64,000 nucleotides of DNA from Powellomyces hirtus. Taxonomy: Eukaryota; Chytridiomycota; Chytridiomycetes; Spizellomycetales; Powellomycetaceae. Location: positions 558,001-622,000 of the forward strand of contig JAHLKG010000015.1 of assembly GCA_025526995.1 (NCBI GenBank). The letters are read 5' to 3'. Below, in pieces: positions 23,901 through 35,922 of the stretch. Both the position numbers and the translations under genes were made by a program. Each line of letters begins with the position of its first letter. Positions within the stretch are counted from its first letter, which is position 1. Under the pieces are notes generated by a model. That model was not told the origin of the DNA. It saw only the letters and a list, made by a program, of their open reading frames with translations, and did not search any database.

Positions 23901-24178
23901 TGTTGGGGAAACCTCATATTCTTATACTTCTTCGTGACTTTCTGATTACGTTATACGCGATCCTTTGTTCGGGCTGGCCACCCATTCATCGGTGATACAC
24001 ATGACTCCTGACTCATAGGCAATAAAGCGCCTTGCGGATAAATTATGTGTGCGCCACCCTGACACGCATTATATAAAGCTGTCAGCCGCTGGTCGCCTTT
24101 TCCGCTCGTTACCTTACAACACACGATAATACACACTATTTATTACTACCAACTATCAAAGCTTCCTTTGACGTTACA
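23901..24178 (+). repeat. Element A 5' LTR (plus), unit 2
   Basis: A 278-bp LTR with the TGTTGGGG start, as in unit 1. The primer binding site follows at 24179. Confidence 0.94.
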
Positions 24179-24233
24179 TGGTAGCACCACTCCACACTAG
24201 CACCATCAACCACGATCACTCCAATCGAACAAC

Positions 24234-24376
24234 ATGCCCCCTGCACTTACTCCCGCTGTACAAGCTGCTATTGTTACCGCCGTCACCGCCGGCGTTATTG
24301 CCGCTGCTTCTGTAGTAGCTGCTGCAGCTCCTGCTCGTCCTAACCGAGCTAAGACCCTTCTCGACGCACAAAAAGC
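24234..24376 (+). pseudogene. gag: Element A gag N-terminal fragment, unit 2
   Basis: The first 48 codons of A gag, cut at the C 5' LTR exactly as in units 1 and 3. Confidence 0.92.
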
Positions 24377-24615
24377 TGTTAGCACGTACAGACTCTGTCA
24401 TCGAGTCACAACTGCGCCATCGCAGGGCGTATCACGCGATCACGTGAACCCACGTGATCAACTCCGATATAAGTAGTTTTCCTTCCATACTTAATATATC
24501 GGTGGGACTTTTCTCTTTTTCTCCAATAGAGCGGGATTAAGTTACTTCGTTGTTCTGCTCAGTCAACTACCCCAAAGCTTCCTCAACCATCTACCCAGAT
24601 ACTCTCAGACCAACA
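24377..24615 (+). repeat. Copia C 5' LTR, copy 2
   Basis: A 239-bp LTR identical to copy 1. The primer binding site is at 24616-24629. Confidence 0.95.
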
Positions 24616-24619
24616 GGTT

Positions 24620-27600
24620 ATGAGCCCTGAAATGGTAGGCAACGAAACGAGCCCCCGGTACACTCGTAGTATGTTAGGACGCCTAATGGGTCGACAGACC
24701 CCAGGGTCTAATACGCTACAACGAGCCGTAGAACATGCCGCTAAGAAAAGCGCACGAGTGCCTGGTGAATGGACATCACCAAGCAATGGGGGGAAATCTG
24801 TCAGTAACGATACACTGGCAGAGCCAACGCCTTTGAGTGTCAACGCCAACGAGGGCGACGACGCATTGGAAGGGCGTACCCGAAACATCGACCGACGCGA
24901 TGGCAAGGTCGATACCCGTCCCCTATCAAGCAGTACGGATGATCACAGAACGATCAACTACAGTACTCCAGCGGCATTCCCAAGTGGGGAATCAGCGAAC
25001 ACCGTGCACGTCCGCCCGCGTGAGGCGGACGTGGATAGGATAGATCGGCTTGAGAATTCTCTAGCCCAACTAACGGAAATGCTCCAAATGAAATGGCGCA
25101 TGGATCAGGATGTGAACGTCCCGATCAACCCTCAGGTACGTACGGCGCAACGGCGCGTACGAACACCATCACCCACTCGCAACGACGGGTTCGCTGCACC
25201 GTGGACAGAGTACAATCAGGAGATTGGAGCTCAACAGGAATACCAACGTTCTCCAATCGAACGCCGCCCTACATCACCGACATCGAGCATACACAGCGTG
25301 ACGACCAAAATCGTCGACAGTCGAGGTGCGAAGGCTTTCGTGGATGGAACGCTGAAAGATATTGGATCTTACAACGGGGAAGCCAATATGGTCAAATTTC
25401 AAACGTTCATCGACAAGATTGTGACAGTTGTGAAGTACGAAATGGTTCCGCCCGAGTTTCTCGTAGATTTTGTGGCTACGAAACTCACAGGATGGGCATA
25501 CACTTGGTGGCAGTCGCTCTCCCCAAGTAAAAGGAACGAAATTACGACGTGGCATGACTTTGAAGACGTTGATTCAGGCAGAACCAATACCGGTCTCAGG
25601 TCCACCCTTCTGGCGCGTTTCGCGCCACGAAACCACACTAGGGATTCGCTGCAGAAATTACGGGAATTGCGTCCCAAAGGCCGCATGGATGAGTACATCA
25701 CTCAGTTCAACATGCTGGCATTTTCTCTGCCGAAGACACCGGATTACGTCCTTCAGGATTACTTCATCAACGCGCTAACACCAGACCTTGCGGCCTTGGT
25801 TCAGGCTAATGAAGAAAACATAACTGATTTGAGCAGTTTACAGGCCGCTGCATCCAGGATCGCCGCCAACATGGCTAAGAAACCCAGCGGGACCTCAACG
25901 GATACGCGACCAGGTGCCGCACACACTGACGCCTCTAAGAAACAAAAGGGTGGCAAGAACCACGGGGAGAAGTCAACAAACGGCAAGAAGGACAAGGAAT
26001 CCACTCCATCAAACAAAGGCCAACCATCCAAGTCGGGTTGTTGGGCCTGTGGAGACCCTAAACACCGAACACAGGAGTGCGAAGTGTTAAAGAAGTTCAA
26101 ATCCGAGATGGAGAAGAACAAGACGAAGCAGTCGTCTGATGGTGCTGTTAGCACAAATGCTGTGGAAGCATTACACGTCTGGGTCCGCCAAGAACAACCG
26201 TATGAAGCCCTCATCGACTCTGGCGCTACGGACCACATGACACCTTACAAAGCGACCTTAGATCACTCAACCGTGTACAGTGATGTCAGAGCTGTTATGC
26301 TTGCTGACAAAACATCACTACCCTCTACAGTTCGAGGTACGGTACGAGTAGAAGTTAACGACTATCCGAATCCGCTCGAGTTGGGCGGAGTCTTGCATGT
26401 GCCAGGATTACGACGACATCTCGTATCGGTAGCGAAATGCAACGATCAAGGCGTTGACGTGCTCTTCAAGTCGAATGGAGCCGTCATTTTCACGCGAGAC
26501 GGCAAAGAAATCGCCAAAGGCGTACGCCACAACAACGCGTATTACCTGCAAGGTACGCTGCTGTCTGAAAGTCTGTGCTCAGATTCAGAAGCATGCACTG
26601 TCGAAGTCTCTCCTACACTCGCTCATGCTCGTCTTGGACACGTTGGCAAACACGTCCTGGAGAAGATGGCATCGGTTATGGACGGTTGGTCCGTAGTGGG
26701 GGATCTAAGTGACTTCAAAGATTGTGAAGCCTGCGTGTTAGGAAAAGCCGCTCGTCTTCCATTCTCCCCTGGTAACGTTGAAACCAGGGAGATCTGTGAG
26801 CTGATTCATTCAGACCTACAAGGACCATTTCGCATCCCTGGTTACGAAGGATCACGCTATTCGCTGGAGTTCATTGAACACACATCCAGATACGTGACTG
26901 TTTTCCCTATTCCTTCAAAGGACTCAGCAGTCATACTCGACAAGTTTCTCATCTACAAGGCTTGGATTGAGAAACAGACTGACCGACAAATCAAGATCCT
27001 ACGTACGGATCGAGGCACCGAATACTTTGGCGAGGTTCTAGAGTACCTATTCAAAAATGGTATCACCCATCAAAAGTCCGCGGCCTATTTGAGTCAGCAA
27101 AACGGGATTGCCGAACGATGGCATTGCACGGCGCTGGACAGGGTCCGCGCCACCTTCGCGGATACAAAACTACCTCGAAGATTCTGGCCTGCTTTACTGG
27201 TAGCGGCTGGATACATCTATTCCCTTACGTACAACCGCATCAACAAGAAGACGCCGCATGAAATACTGTTTGGCCGGCGTCCTGATGTCGCCCATCTCCG
27301 GCGTATCGGTTGCGTGGCGTATTCCGTCCTAACGAGCAAAGGACGCGATAAAATGGGGAATCGAGCAAAGAAGCTTACTTGGTAGGCTATGCTCAACCCT
27401 CAGGTACCAAGGGGTATCTGGTTTGGGATCCTATCACTGACAAGGTCGAAGTGTCACGAGACGTGATCTTCAAAGAAGACTTGGGGCTCGAACCCAAATA
27501 TCAGCAGGATCCAGCACATCTTGACCTTCTAGATGAGGAGAGTCAGGAGGATGACGTCGAATACACCGTGGAGGCGATTATCGACGAGCGCCGCAGTAAG

Positions 27601-30150
27601 GTGCACACAAAAGAGTACTTGGTTAAGTGGGAGGGATATCAAGAACCTACGTGGGAGTCCCGACTTTCACTACTCGATACTACCGCATTGGATGACTGGG
27701 AGAATCGAGTCGCCGCGTACGATGTCGGCACACAACGAAATGACCCCATCGCTGCATACGCCGCCCGCGCGCGGACTCAAGCAACGATCAACGAAGACGC
27801 CATGACATGGAAGCAAGCGATGAAAACCCCTCAGAAGGAGGAATTTCTCAAGGCTGCACGCATTGAGTACCAATCCCTAGTCGACAACGGTACATGGGAA
27901 CTCACCAAGCGTCCACGTAACAAGCGCGTGATCGGCACAACATGGGTCTTTCGAACGAAGGTCAATCCCGATGGCACCTTTAACAAGTTCAAAGCCAGAG
28001 CAGTGGCTCAAGGCTTCTCTCAACAACCCGGTCACGACTTTGGTGATACATACTCACCGACGCTACCATTCACAGCGCTACGCCTCTTCTTGGCGTATTG
28101 TGTTCAGCACGGGCTGGACATCCACAGTATGGATGCTGTTACCGCCTTCCTTAACAGTGATATTGATAAGGATATCTATATCGAGCAGTTTGAGGGATTC
28201 GAAGACCCGGATCACCCCAAAGGCGATTGGGTCCTGAAGCTACTGCAAGCTCTCTACGGCCTGAAGCAATCACCTCTTCTTTGGTATGAGACCTTGAAGA
28301 CTGCACTGTTAAAGCTCGGCTACAAAGCGGTTTCTGTATGCCCGTGTATCTTTTTCAAATACGCGACAGACGACCGTACACCTCCGTCGAACGACAACTT
28401 GATCCTTATTATGGTCTTCGTCGACGACCTGCTGATTGCAGCGAAGGATCAGGAGATTCTGGCAAACAGCAAAATGGAGCTACATTCGAAGTTCAAGTTT
28501 ACGGAACAAGGTCACGTAACCAGTCACCTTGGTCTCGTCTACAAATATGACTTTGACTCTCCTGTTCGTACCCTCAAAATCTCAAATGTCAAGTACATCG
28601 ACGACGCTCTTGAACAATTCGGCATGAGCGACTGCCATCCTGTCTCCACTCCGTACGCCGTGTCAGCGCGTAACCAACAACCGGAGGATTCGACCCCATT
28701 CACGAATCTGAAAATGTATCAGGAAGCAGTGGGGGTCCTCACTTGGGCCTCCATCACATGGCGATGGGATATCGCCACTGCAGTCGGTTACGTTGCGCGC
28801 CGCGTTGCCGCACCTACCAACTCCGACTGGAACAATGTTAAGCGCATTTTCCGCTATTTAAAGGGTACCCGCGATTATGCCCTCAAGTTTACATCCGAAC
28901 GAAATGATCCACGTGGTCTACGCGTATTCACGGATGCGGATTATGCCGGAGAACTCACCGACCGGACGTCCACTACAGGTATTTTGGCCCTTTACAATGG
29001 GTTTCCTGTTCTGTGGAAAAGCAGCAAGCAGAAGTGCACCGCCCAAAGTACAACCGAAGCGGAGTATATAGCTGCAAGTACCGGTCACAACGAAGCCAAA
29101 TGGCTACGCCAACTCTTGGCGGAAGTTTTGGGACCTCAACCGGATTACAAATCTCGACCGGTCCCTCTCCATGTCGATAATCAGAGCGCCGGGGCCTTGA
29201 TTCAGTCTAAGGCTATCAACCAACGCACCAAACACATCGACGTTTGGTACCACACTATACGCGATTCGTTCGCGAAGCAGATTATCGAAATCATCGACAC
29301 CATTACGGAAGATCAATTGGCCGACATCTTTACGAAGCCTTTCCCAGCCGTGAAACATAAGGACACTGTCCTGAGGATTACGAATGGGACTCATATATTT
29401 GATGAACGCATACGCAATGAGGGCGCGCCTACGGAAGCACACCGAGCTCAAGTGTTACTCGCTGCACGTCAGGAGAATTACTCACAACACTGGCTTACCT
29501 TGGCATCTACACCGCAATTGCGGAACCCGCAGCAATGCCCCCCACGGAGGATGGGCCTGCCCCTCCTCCACCATCCTCATCGCTTGAGGGTGAGCGTCGG
29601 CTTGAAGAACCCGATGGTCCCTCCAACTCCTCGGCTGCCCCCTCCTCCTCCTCCTCTTCCTCATCATTATATGGAGCTTCCCGCTCCAGGATGTCCCACA
29701 TCCTCTTCACCTCCGCTACAGACTTCTTGTCCGCAGCCCTCTTCTTCGCCTGGGCCGTATCCTTGCCCTTCCCAACCGCCAGCTTCCGGCTCCGCCGGTC
29801 CTCTAGTATGGACCTCAGTCCATCAAGCGTCCCGGTCGCCCGTGCGCGACCCAGAGGCGTACCAGACCTCGCCCGGTCTTTCACCCGGTCTTTCGCCTGC
29901 TTGCTGTGACGTTCAAGGACCCCTTGACGGTCCTTGCGGTGGAACTGTCGGGCATGCGCCGCCGACATCGTTCGAATCTCCGCTCGGGACAACCCCGCAG
30001 CGGGTGCACCTCCCTGTGGGGCAGAGGGCACCACTGACGACGGCACAGCAGGAGCTGTGGTCGTCGCAGGAGCGGTTACCGGCGGTCCCGTCTTTCTTGC
30101 CGTCTGCTTCGCTTTGCCTGAACCTGACAACTACACCGGCACATTGTTAG
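24620..30150 (+). pseudogene. gag-pol: Copia C gag-pol, copy 2, one frameshift
   Basis: The first frame (921 aa) covers Gag with the zinc knuckle, protease and integrase. It ends at the same missing G as copy 1, near 27371. The second frame (923 aa, from 27379) covers the chromodomain, RT with FVDD intact, a complete RNase H (FTDADYAGE, DNQSA, TKHIDV, TEDQLADIFTKPF) and a Pro-rich read-through of the antisense ORF region. One base separates it from a single frame, which makes it the least damaged copy over the RT and RNase H. The integrase carries the same WHCT change as copy 1. Confidence 0.92.
29507..30130 (-). CDS. Antisense ORF of Copia C, copy 2 (207 aa)
   Basis: Identical in protein sequence to the copy 1 antisense ORF: KQTARK at residues 8-13, a basic middle region and an acidic run near residue 155. 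It lies wholly within the sense-strand read-through. No function can be assigned. Confidence 0.55.
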   Translation of the reverse strand: MSGSGKAKQTARKTGPPVTAPATTTAPAVPSSVVPSAPQGGAPAAGLSRAEIRTMSAAHARQFHRKDRQGVLERHSKQAKDRVKDRARSGTPLGRARATGTLDGLRSILEDRRSRKLAVGKGKDTAQAKKRAADKKSVAEVKRMWDILEREAPYNDEEEEEEEGAAEELEGPSGSSSRRSPSSDEDGGGGAGPSSVGGIAAGSAIAV

Positions 30151-30312
30151 AGCTTACGCCTCATTTGCGCGGATCTCATAGACGTACCCTAGCCATTCCT
30201 CGTCTTCTTAAATTGTAATAAATGGGGGTATGTGGGGTGTGTGCGCGGGGCTGTGTAGTAAAAGTAGATAGAGCAACTCTCTCACTGCCAGACTGACAGG
30301 TCTGAGTGGGGG

Positions 30313-30551
30313 TGTTAGCACGTACAGACTCTGTCATCGAGTCATAACTGCGCCATCGCAGGGCGTATCACGCGATCACGTGAGCCCACGTGATCAACTC
30401 CGATATAAGTAGTTTTCCTTCCATACTTAATATATCGGTGGGACTTTTCTCTTTTTCTCCAGTAGAGTGGGATTAAGATACTTCGTTGTTCTGCTCAGTC
30501 AACTACCCTAAAGCTTCCTCAACTATCTACTCAGATACTCTCAGACCAACA
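30313..30551 (+). repeat. Copia C 3' LTR, copy 2
   Basis: A 239-bp LTR after the purine tract GAGTGGGGG. It shares the variant bases of the copy 1 3' LTR and differs from its own 5' LTR. Confidence 0.94.
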
Positions 30552-33550
30552 GGTTCCCATGTAGGGTCGGCCCATCCTGCCCATTTGACCAAGAGGTTTC
30601 GCTTATGGCGCCGTTCATCAATGATGTCTTCAACAACCCATTCTTGTTCTCCTCGAACTTCGATTGGTTTGGGTGGTTGTTCGACTTCGCGTTGTGGATA
30701 CTGGTCTATTGCGTGAGGGCGTAGGATATCAACGTGGAAGACAGGCCAAATGCCACTAATCTTTGAAGGCGAAAGGTCGAGTTCATAGGTATCAGGGTGA
30801 TCACCTTTGGCAATGACTTTGTAGGGTCCGATCCATATGGTAGAGAATCGGGGACCTCTTCTTATGTCAACCTCGAGGTCTATACCCTTGCGATTGAGAT
30901 CAACGAGATCTCCAATATTGTAAGCGATAGAAGTGCGGCCTTTGTCATGTTGTCGGGCGGATTCATCTTGTGCTCGACGTAGATTTTCGCGTACGATTCG
31001 GGCTATCTCTTCTTGTCCCTTATGGTATCTTTCGAGCTCGGCCTTGTCGACTCCGCGTAGACAAAGTTCTTGTCCTTCTAGGAGTGGATTCCATCCAGGT
31101 AAGATGACTGTACGGCCAAGGTCTACTTCGAATGGTGTCAGGCCTTCATATTCGCTTCTAGGGGCAGTGTTGAAGGCGAATTCCACAAGTGGGAGTAACT
31201 TCTTCCAATTGCTCTTATTGTAGTTGAGATACTGCTTAAAGATTCTCTTCAGTGTTTGAATGGCTCGTTCAACTTTCCCATCAGTTTGCTGGTGTCGAGC
31301 TGTGGCGAATTCGTGTTTAACGCCGAGTAAGATATCAAAAGCGAGGAAAAAATCTGAAAGTGCTCGAGGTTCGCGGTCCGTAACAAAGACTTTTGGAGTC
31401 CCGACATATTTCCATACTCGATCCAGAAAAACGGCAGCAAGTTCTTTACCGCCAATGTTCTTGTTGACTGCTGAAAGGATAGCACGTCCTGATAGATAAT
31501 CAATACAGGCGAGACATGCTTCATCTCCGATATAGAAGATATCGAATCCAATGGTATGCCATCTTCCCAATGGCACAGGAAGTGGTCGTAGAAATCAGTA
31601 ACGACGATGACCAGGTTCGAATTGTCGGCAGGATTTACATGTTCCGACATACTTCATGACGTCTTGTCGAACGTTGGGCCAATAGTAATCGACAAGGATT
31701 CAAGCGAGTGTTTTCTTAACGCCCAGGTGACCTCCAGTGGCTAAATCATCGTGAAATTGTCGTAAGACTTTTGGGCGTAGGCTTTCAGGTACATAAAGAC
31801 GTCCTTCGTGGCGAGCGATTCCATCTTGGAAAGTATACCGTCGTTCTTTTGCGGTCTTTTCGTGATTGGGTTTCTTACAAATCTCTTCGAGATATTCCGA
31901 GTAGGGATCAATGGCTAAAGCTTGTTTCCATTCTTGGATAGAATACGTTGGTGTCGTGCGAAGATCAATTGTTGTTCCGGCTATAGGAGGAATGCCATCC
32001 ATCATGTTGTTGACCTGAGTATGCATATCGATACGTCTTTGACATTCAACACAACGTGGAGCGTAAATAGCACTTTGGGAGAGAATGTCCGCAATATGAT
32101 TCCACCTCCCTGGAATGTACTGAATCGTAAAATCGTATTCTTGTAGAATCTCGACCCATCGAGCTTGTCTTTGGCTAAGGTGAGGTTGTGTTTGGATAAA
32201 TTCTAAGCCTTTGTGATCGCTGAAGCACCGAAACGGACGTCCAACCAGGTATGGTCTATTGGCTACAAGCATCTTGACTAATGTGAGTAGTTCTTGTTCG
32301 TGTGTCGGATACCGATTCTCAGCGCCCTTCATCTTGCGAGAATAGAAAACGACAGGTCGGAGGCGAGGTAATTGTTTCCATTCGCCGACGAGACGAGGAA
32401 GATTCGTTGGTATGGTCTCGTCATCATATGGTTGTCCGATCCATCCAGCAATAGCGTAGCCAGACGAATCTGTGTAGACGTAGATAGGTTTACTTTCATC
32501 GATAGTTGCTAGAGCTGGCGCGTTGATAAGTGCTTCCTTCAGTTTCTGGAATGCTTGCTCTTGATCGGCTTCCCATTGGAACTTGACTTTCGCTGATTGA
32601 ATGTTGGATAATGGAAGAGCAATATTCGAATAATCTTTGACAAAGTCAAGGAAATAGTTGGCGAGGCCAAGGAATGATTGAACTCCTTTTGTCGTCGTAG
32701 GTCTAGGCCAGTCCTTAATCACTTGGATCTTCGAAGGGGCGATGCGAATTCCATTTCGACCCAAGACGTGTCCACACCATTCAACTTCAGGCACGGTCCA
32801 GACACATTTAGACGGTTTGACGTAAAGTTGATGTTCTTTGAGCTTCTTGAGGACTAGGTCTACGTGTTTCTGATGTTCCTCCAATGTCTTTGAGAAGATG
32901 AGGATATCGTCGAGATATGAGTTAACGAAATCGTTGTAGTCTTTGTGAAAAATTTTGTTCATTAATCGTTGGAATGCGGCAGGAGCATTGGTTAAGCCGA
33001 AAGGCATGACGAGGTATTCGAAATGACCAAATCTTGTGCGTATGGCGGTCTTTTCCCGATCTTGTTTTTGAATGAGGAAACGATGATAGGCTTCCTTAAT
33101 ATCGATAAGACTGAAGTATTCGCATCCTTGAATTCGGTCACGCATTTCGCGGATATTCGGAAGAGGTGTTCGATCCTTCTTTGTGATGGAGTTGAGACCT
33201 CGATAGTCCCAACAAATACGTAGTCCTCCATCTTTCTTCTTGGCGAAGACGACACTAGCTCCCCATGGGCTTGGGGAGTGCTGTATCCATCCTTTCTCGA
33301 GCATTAGTTGAATTTGCTTTTTCAGTTCGGCTAATTCTTCCTTATTCATGTGGCGGAGAGGTTGCCAGACAGGTTCAGCGCCTTCGACGAGTTCGATTTG
33401 AAAATTTTCTTCTCCCCAATCAGGTGGTAAGCCTTGCGGTTCCTTGAATAGGGTATCAACGTACTTTTCCAAAGAATCTTTCAAAAGTTCGGGGTTTCCC
33501 CTAAACCGTTCCGGATCCTCAGAAATTTTGTTGAGGGCCAATCGGCACAC
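30552..33550 (-). pseudogene. pol: Element A pol, copy 3, two stops
   Basis: RT (with YLDD intact), RNase H and the first half of the integrase zinc finger form a 616-codon frame that ends at TGA (31700-31702 on the plus strand), a CGA-to-TGA change relative to copy 1. A second stop, shared with the other minus-strand A copies, follows the zinc finger. Beyond it a 349-codon frame carries the integrase core (GFDIF, VTDREPRAL and a catalytic Glu in VERAIQT), the GPY module (WIGPYKV) and the first part of the chromodomain (EWVVEDIIDERR, LLVKWAGWADPTWEP). That frame ends where the C element cuts in. Confidence 0.92.
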
Positions 33551-33574
33551 AGTATTGTCTTCAAATTTATTTCG

Positions 33575-34159
33575 TCACCAGGCTTTGTTGAATCGCTTAG
33601 ATGTAACCTCGATCATTTGAATATTGCGATGAGCAGCGGCTTTGGTGAATGTAGATTGTTTCGTAGATGGAGTAGTGTCAAAATGAAAGAGACAATTCCA
33701 AGGGAGAAAGTCTAATGGTTGCCATTTTCGTGATGTTCGTTCGCATTTGATGGTAAAGGAAAGGGATGCGTTTGGTATCGGTGAATGATTAGTAAAACGG
33801 AGAATAGGTTGTTTTTCGTGTAAGTATTGTTCAGCATGAGTAAAAAGGTTCCAAAAAGGTGTTCCAATGATTGCATCGTATATAAGATCGCTGACGAGCC
33901 ATGGGAGTTGTCCAACCATAAAAGGCAAACGAGATTCAATGTTCCAAAGTTCTAACGGTTCGGAGACAACGGTGTCTAGGAGAATTTGAGATTTTTTGTC
34001 AGCCAGAGTTATTTGTTGTGGTTCGGTAGGCCTAGTTTCGAATTTATGTTTTTTGACGAAGGTCTTGTCGAGAAACATTCCCGTCGCTCCGCTATCGAAT
34101 AATACTCGGGCAAATTTCTTTCCAATACGGCCATGTGCAATCCATAATCCGGTGGCCAA
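33575..34159 (-). CDS. Element A aspartic protease frame, copy 3
   Basis: A 194-aa frame with DSGA and IIGTPFW, as in copy 1. It ends at the same TGA, 25 bp before pol and in frame with it. It has two substitutions relative to copy 1 (S to L near SRLPFM and R to C in an overlapping region). Confidence 0.85.
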   Translation of the reverse strand: MATGLWIAHGRIGKKFARVLFDSGATGMFLDKTFVKKHKFETRPTEPQQITLADKKSQILLDTVVSEPLELWNIESRLPFMVGQLPWLVSDLIYDAIIGTPFWNLFTHAEQYLHEKQPILRFTNHSPIPNASLSFTIKCERTSRKWQPLDFLPWNCLFHFDTTPSTKQSTFTKAAAHRNIQMIEVTSKRFNKAW

Positions 34160-34221
34160 AGGTTTCCATGCATCTTGAACGGTAGGTAGATGTGGAGGCC
34201 AAACAGAGCTACCGTTGGGCT

Positions 34222-35583
34222 CTAACGACCGTTGAGAAACCCCACTTGTCGTTGTTGGGCATTAGCGACATCGACTGCACTTTGAATGGCCGCTTGCACT
34301 TGCGGCGTGACAATTTGATTTAACTGATTCTGCATCATGTTGTTGTTCGCCATTCCTTGTGCTTGGTTTTGGTTTTGATTGGATTGGCCTCGACCGCCTC
34401 GGCCGCGACCATTTCCATGGCCTCGTTGTCCAGAGCCACCGCGTTGGTTACCACGTTGTTGATTTCCGATATTGTACCAGCAGTCAGCGGACCAATGTCC
34501 CATTCGATTGCAAATTGGGCAAGGTGTTGTTGGTGCTTGACGTCGTTGACCGCGGCCTCTCGATTGATAACCTTGTCTAGGATAATTATACGGTGGCCTG
34601 TAGCTGATGAGGTTGCGACTAACGCCAGGTGGATATGGAATGAGGTTAAGATTGTTGAAGTCGTCCGTGAGGTTCTCAGTATCGTCTATTCCGGTTATTC
34701 GCGGACTGGAATAAGGAGTATATCGTTGTTGGCCGCCTCGACCGCCTCGGCCACGACCGCTTCCACGACCGCGACCGGATCCGCCGCGCCCACGAGAGGA
34801 CGTATTAAGAGGATTATTGTCAGAAAATCCATGAACGACAAAAGCCTGTTGAGCAGCTTCTATGGCTTGCTGAATGGTAATGGGTGCAGCAGCTGCGGCG
34901 GCGAGGTTTTGATTGATTTCGAAAGTATTGATCGCATTGTAGAGATAGTGACCGATGAAAGGGTTCTTAAGGAGATCTGCTTTAAAAATACGAATAATGT
35001 CAGCAGCAGGAATAGTAGCTTGTGTAGGATCGAGGCGTAAAGCGGCATCAAGTTCATGACATTCATCTTGGAACTTTGTAACAAATTCTTCAAGTGAGTT
35101 CCCGAGGGCGAGATTGGTCAATCTAAGTTCGATTGCATTGCGAAGATTGCGAGGGAAGAATTCAGTAATGAGGGCTGTTTGGAAGGCTACCCAAGTGGCA
35201 GGTGCTCCTGCGGCAGAAGTAGTGTTGTACCACTCAAGAGCAGTACCCTTGAGGTAGGATTGGAGGGTGCCAACGTAGTCGGCCATGGGCAATGGTACGG
35301 CAGGAACTGCGGGAACAGGAGGAGGACCGACAACCGCAGGAATAGCAGGGGTAGCGAGAGCCCAATAAAAGTTACTATGGGAGGTCAAAAACTCGTCTAT
35401 CTTCTTTGCGGACTTGGTGCCATCGTATTCAGAGAGTTTAGCCTTTTGTGCGTCGAGAAGGGTCTTAGCTCGGTTAGGACGAGCGGGAGCTGCAGCAGCT
35501 ACTACAGGAGCAGCGGCGATAACGCCGGCGGTGACGGCAGTAACAATAGCAGCTTGTACAGCGGGAGTAAGTGCAGGGGGCAT
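34222..35583 (-). CDS. gag: Element A Gag, copy 3
   Basis: An intact 453-aa Gag with the CCHC knuckle CPICNRMGHWSADC and RGG repeats. It differs from copies 1 and 2 at a handful of residues (for example ALITEFF for ALTTEFF, and PFIGHY for PSIGHY). Several of these variants are shared with the plus-strand A gag at 46109. Confidence 0.92.
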   Translation of the reverse strand: MPPALTPAVQAAIVTAVTAGVIAAAPVVAAAAPARPNRAKTLLDAQKAKLSEYDGTKSAKKIDEFLTSHSNFYWALATPAIPAVVGPPPVPAVPAVPLPMADYVGTLQSYLKGTALEWYNTTSAAGAPATWVAFQTALITEFFPRNLRNAIELRLTNLALGNSLEEFVTKFQDECHELDAALRLDPTQATIPAADIIRIFKADLLKNPFIGHYLYNAINTFEINQNLAAAAAAPITIQQAIEAAQQAFVVHGFSDNNPLNTSSRGRGGSGRGRGSGRGRGGRGGQQRYTPYSSPRITGIDDTENLTDDFNNLNLIPYPPGVSRNLISYRPPYNYPRQGYQSRGRGQRRQAPTTPCPICNRMGHWSADCWYNIGNQQRGNQRGGSGQRGHGNGRGRGGRGQSNQNQNQAQGMANNNMMQNQLNQIVTPQVQAAIQSAVDVANAQQRQVGFLNGR

Positions 35584-35638
35584 GTTGTTCGATTGGAGTG
35601 ATCGTGGTTGATGGTGCTAGTGTGGGGTGGTGCTACCA

Positions 35639-35916
35639 TGTAACGTCAAAGGAAGCTTTGATAGTTGGTAGTAATAAATAGTGTGTATTATCGTGTGTTG
35701 TCAGGTGTAGAGCGGAGAAGGCGACCAGCGGCTGACAGCTTTATATAATGCGTGTCAGGGTGGCGCACACATAATTTATCCGCGAGGCGCTTTATTGCCT
35801 ATGAGTCAGGAGTCATGTGTATCACCGATGAACGGGTGGCCAGCCTGAACAAAGGATCACGTATAACGTAATCAGAAAGTCACGAAAAAGTATAAGAATA
35901 TGAGGTTTCCCCGACA
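35639..35916 (-). repeat. Element A 5' LTR (minus), copy 3
   Basis: A 278-bp LTR. Element B begins at 35917. Confidence 0.95.
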
Positions 35917-35922
35917 CAATCT

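Larger units (their letters stand above)
24377..30551 (+). mobile_element. Copia element C, copy 2 (recombinant)
   Basis: LTRs at 24377-24615 and 30313-30551. The left flank is A gag and the right flank is A pol, with no target duplication and unequal LTRs, as in copy 1. It lacks the two late 1-bp insertions of copy 1. Confidence 0.92.
30552..35916 (-). mobile_element. Gypsy element A, minus strand, copy 3 (3' end lost)
   Basis: Same extent as copy 2, but without its cluster of indels. It is cut in the chromodomain at the C 3' LTR. A scatter of single-base differences from copies 1 and 2 (for example ATT for GTT in gag and CAA for CGA in the Gly/Arg region) shows that it separated earlier. 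Confidence 0.93.
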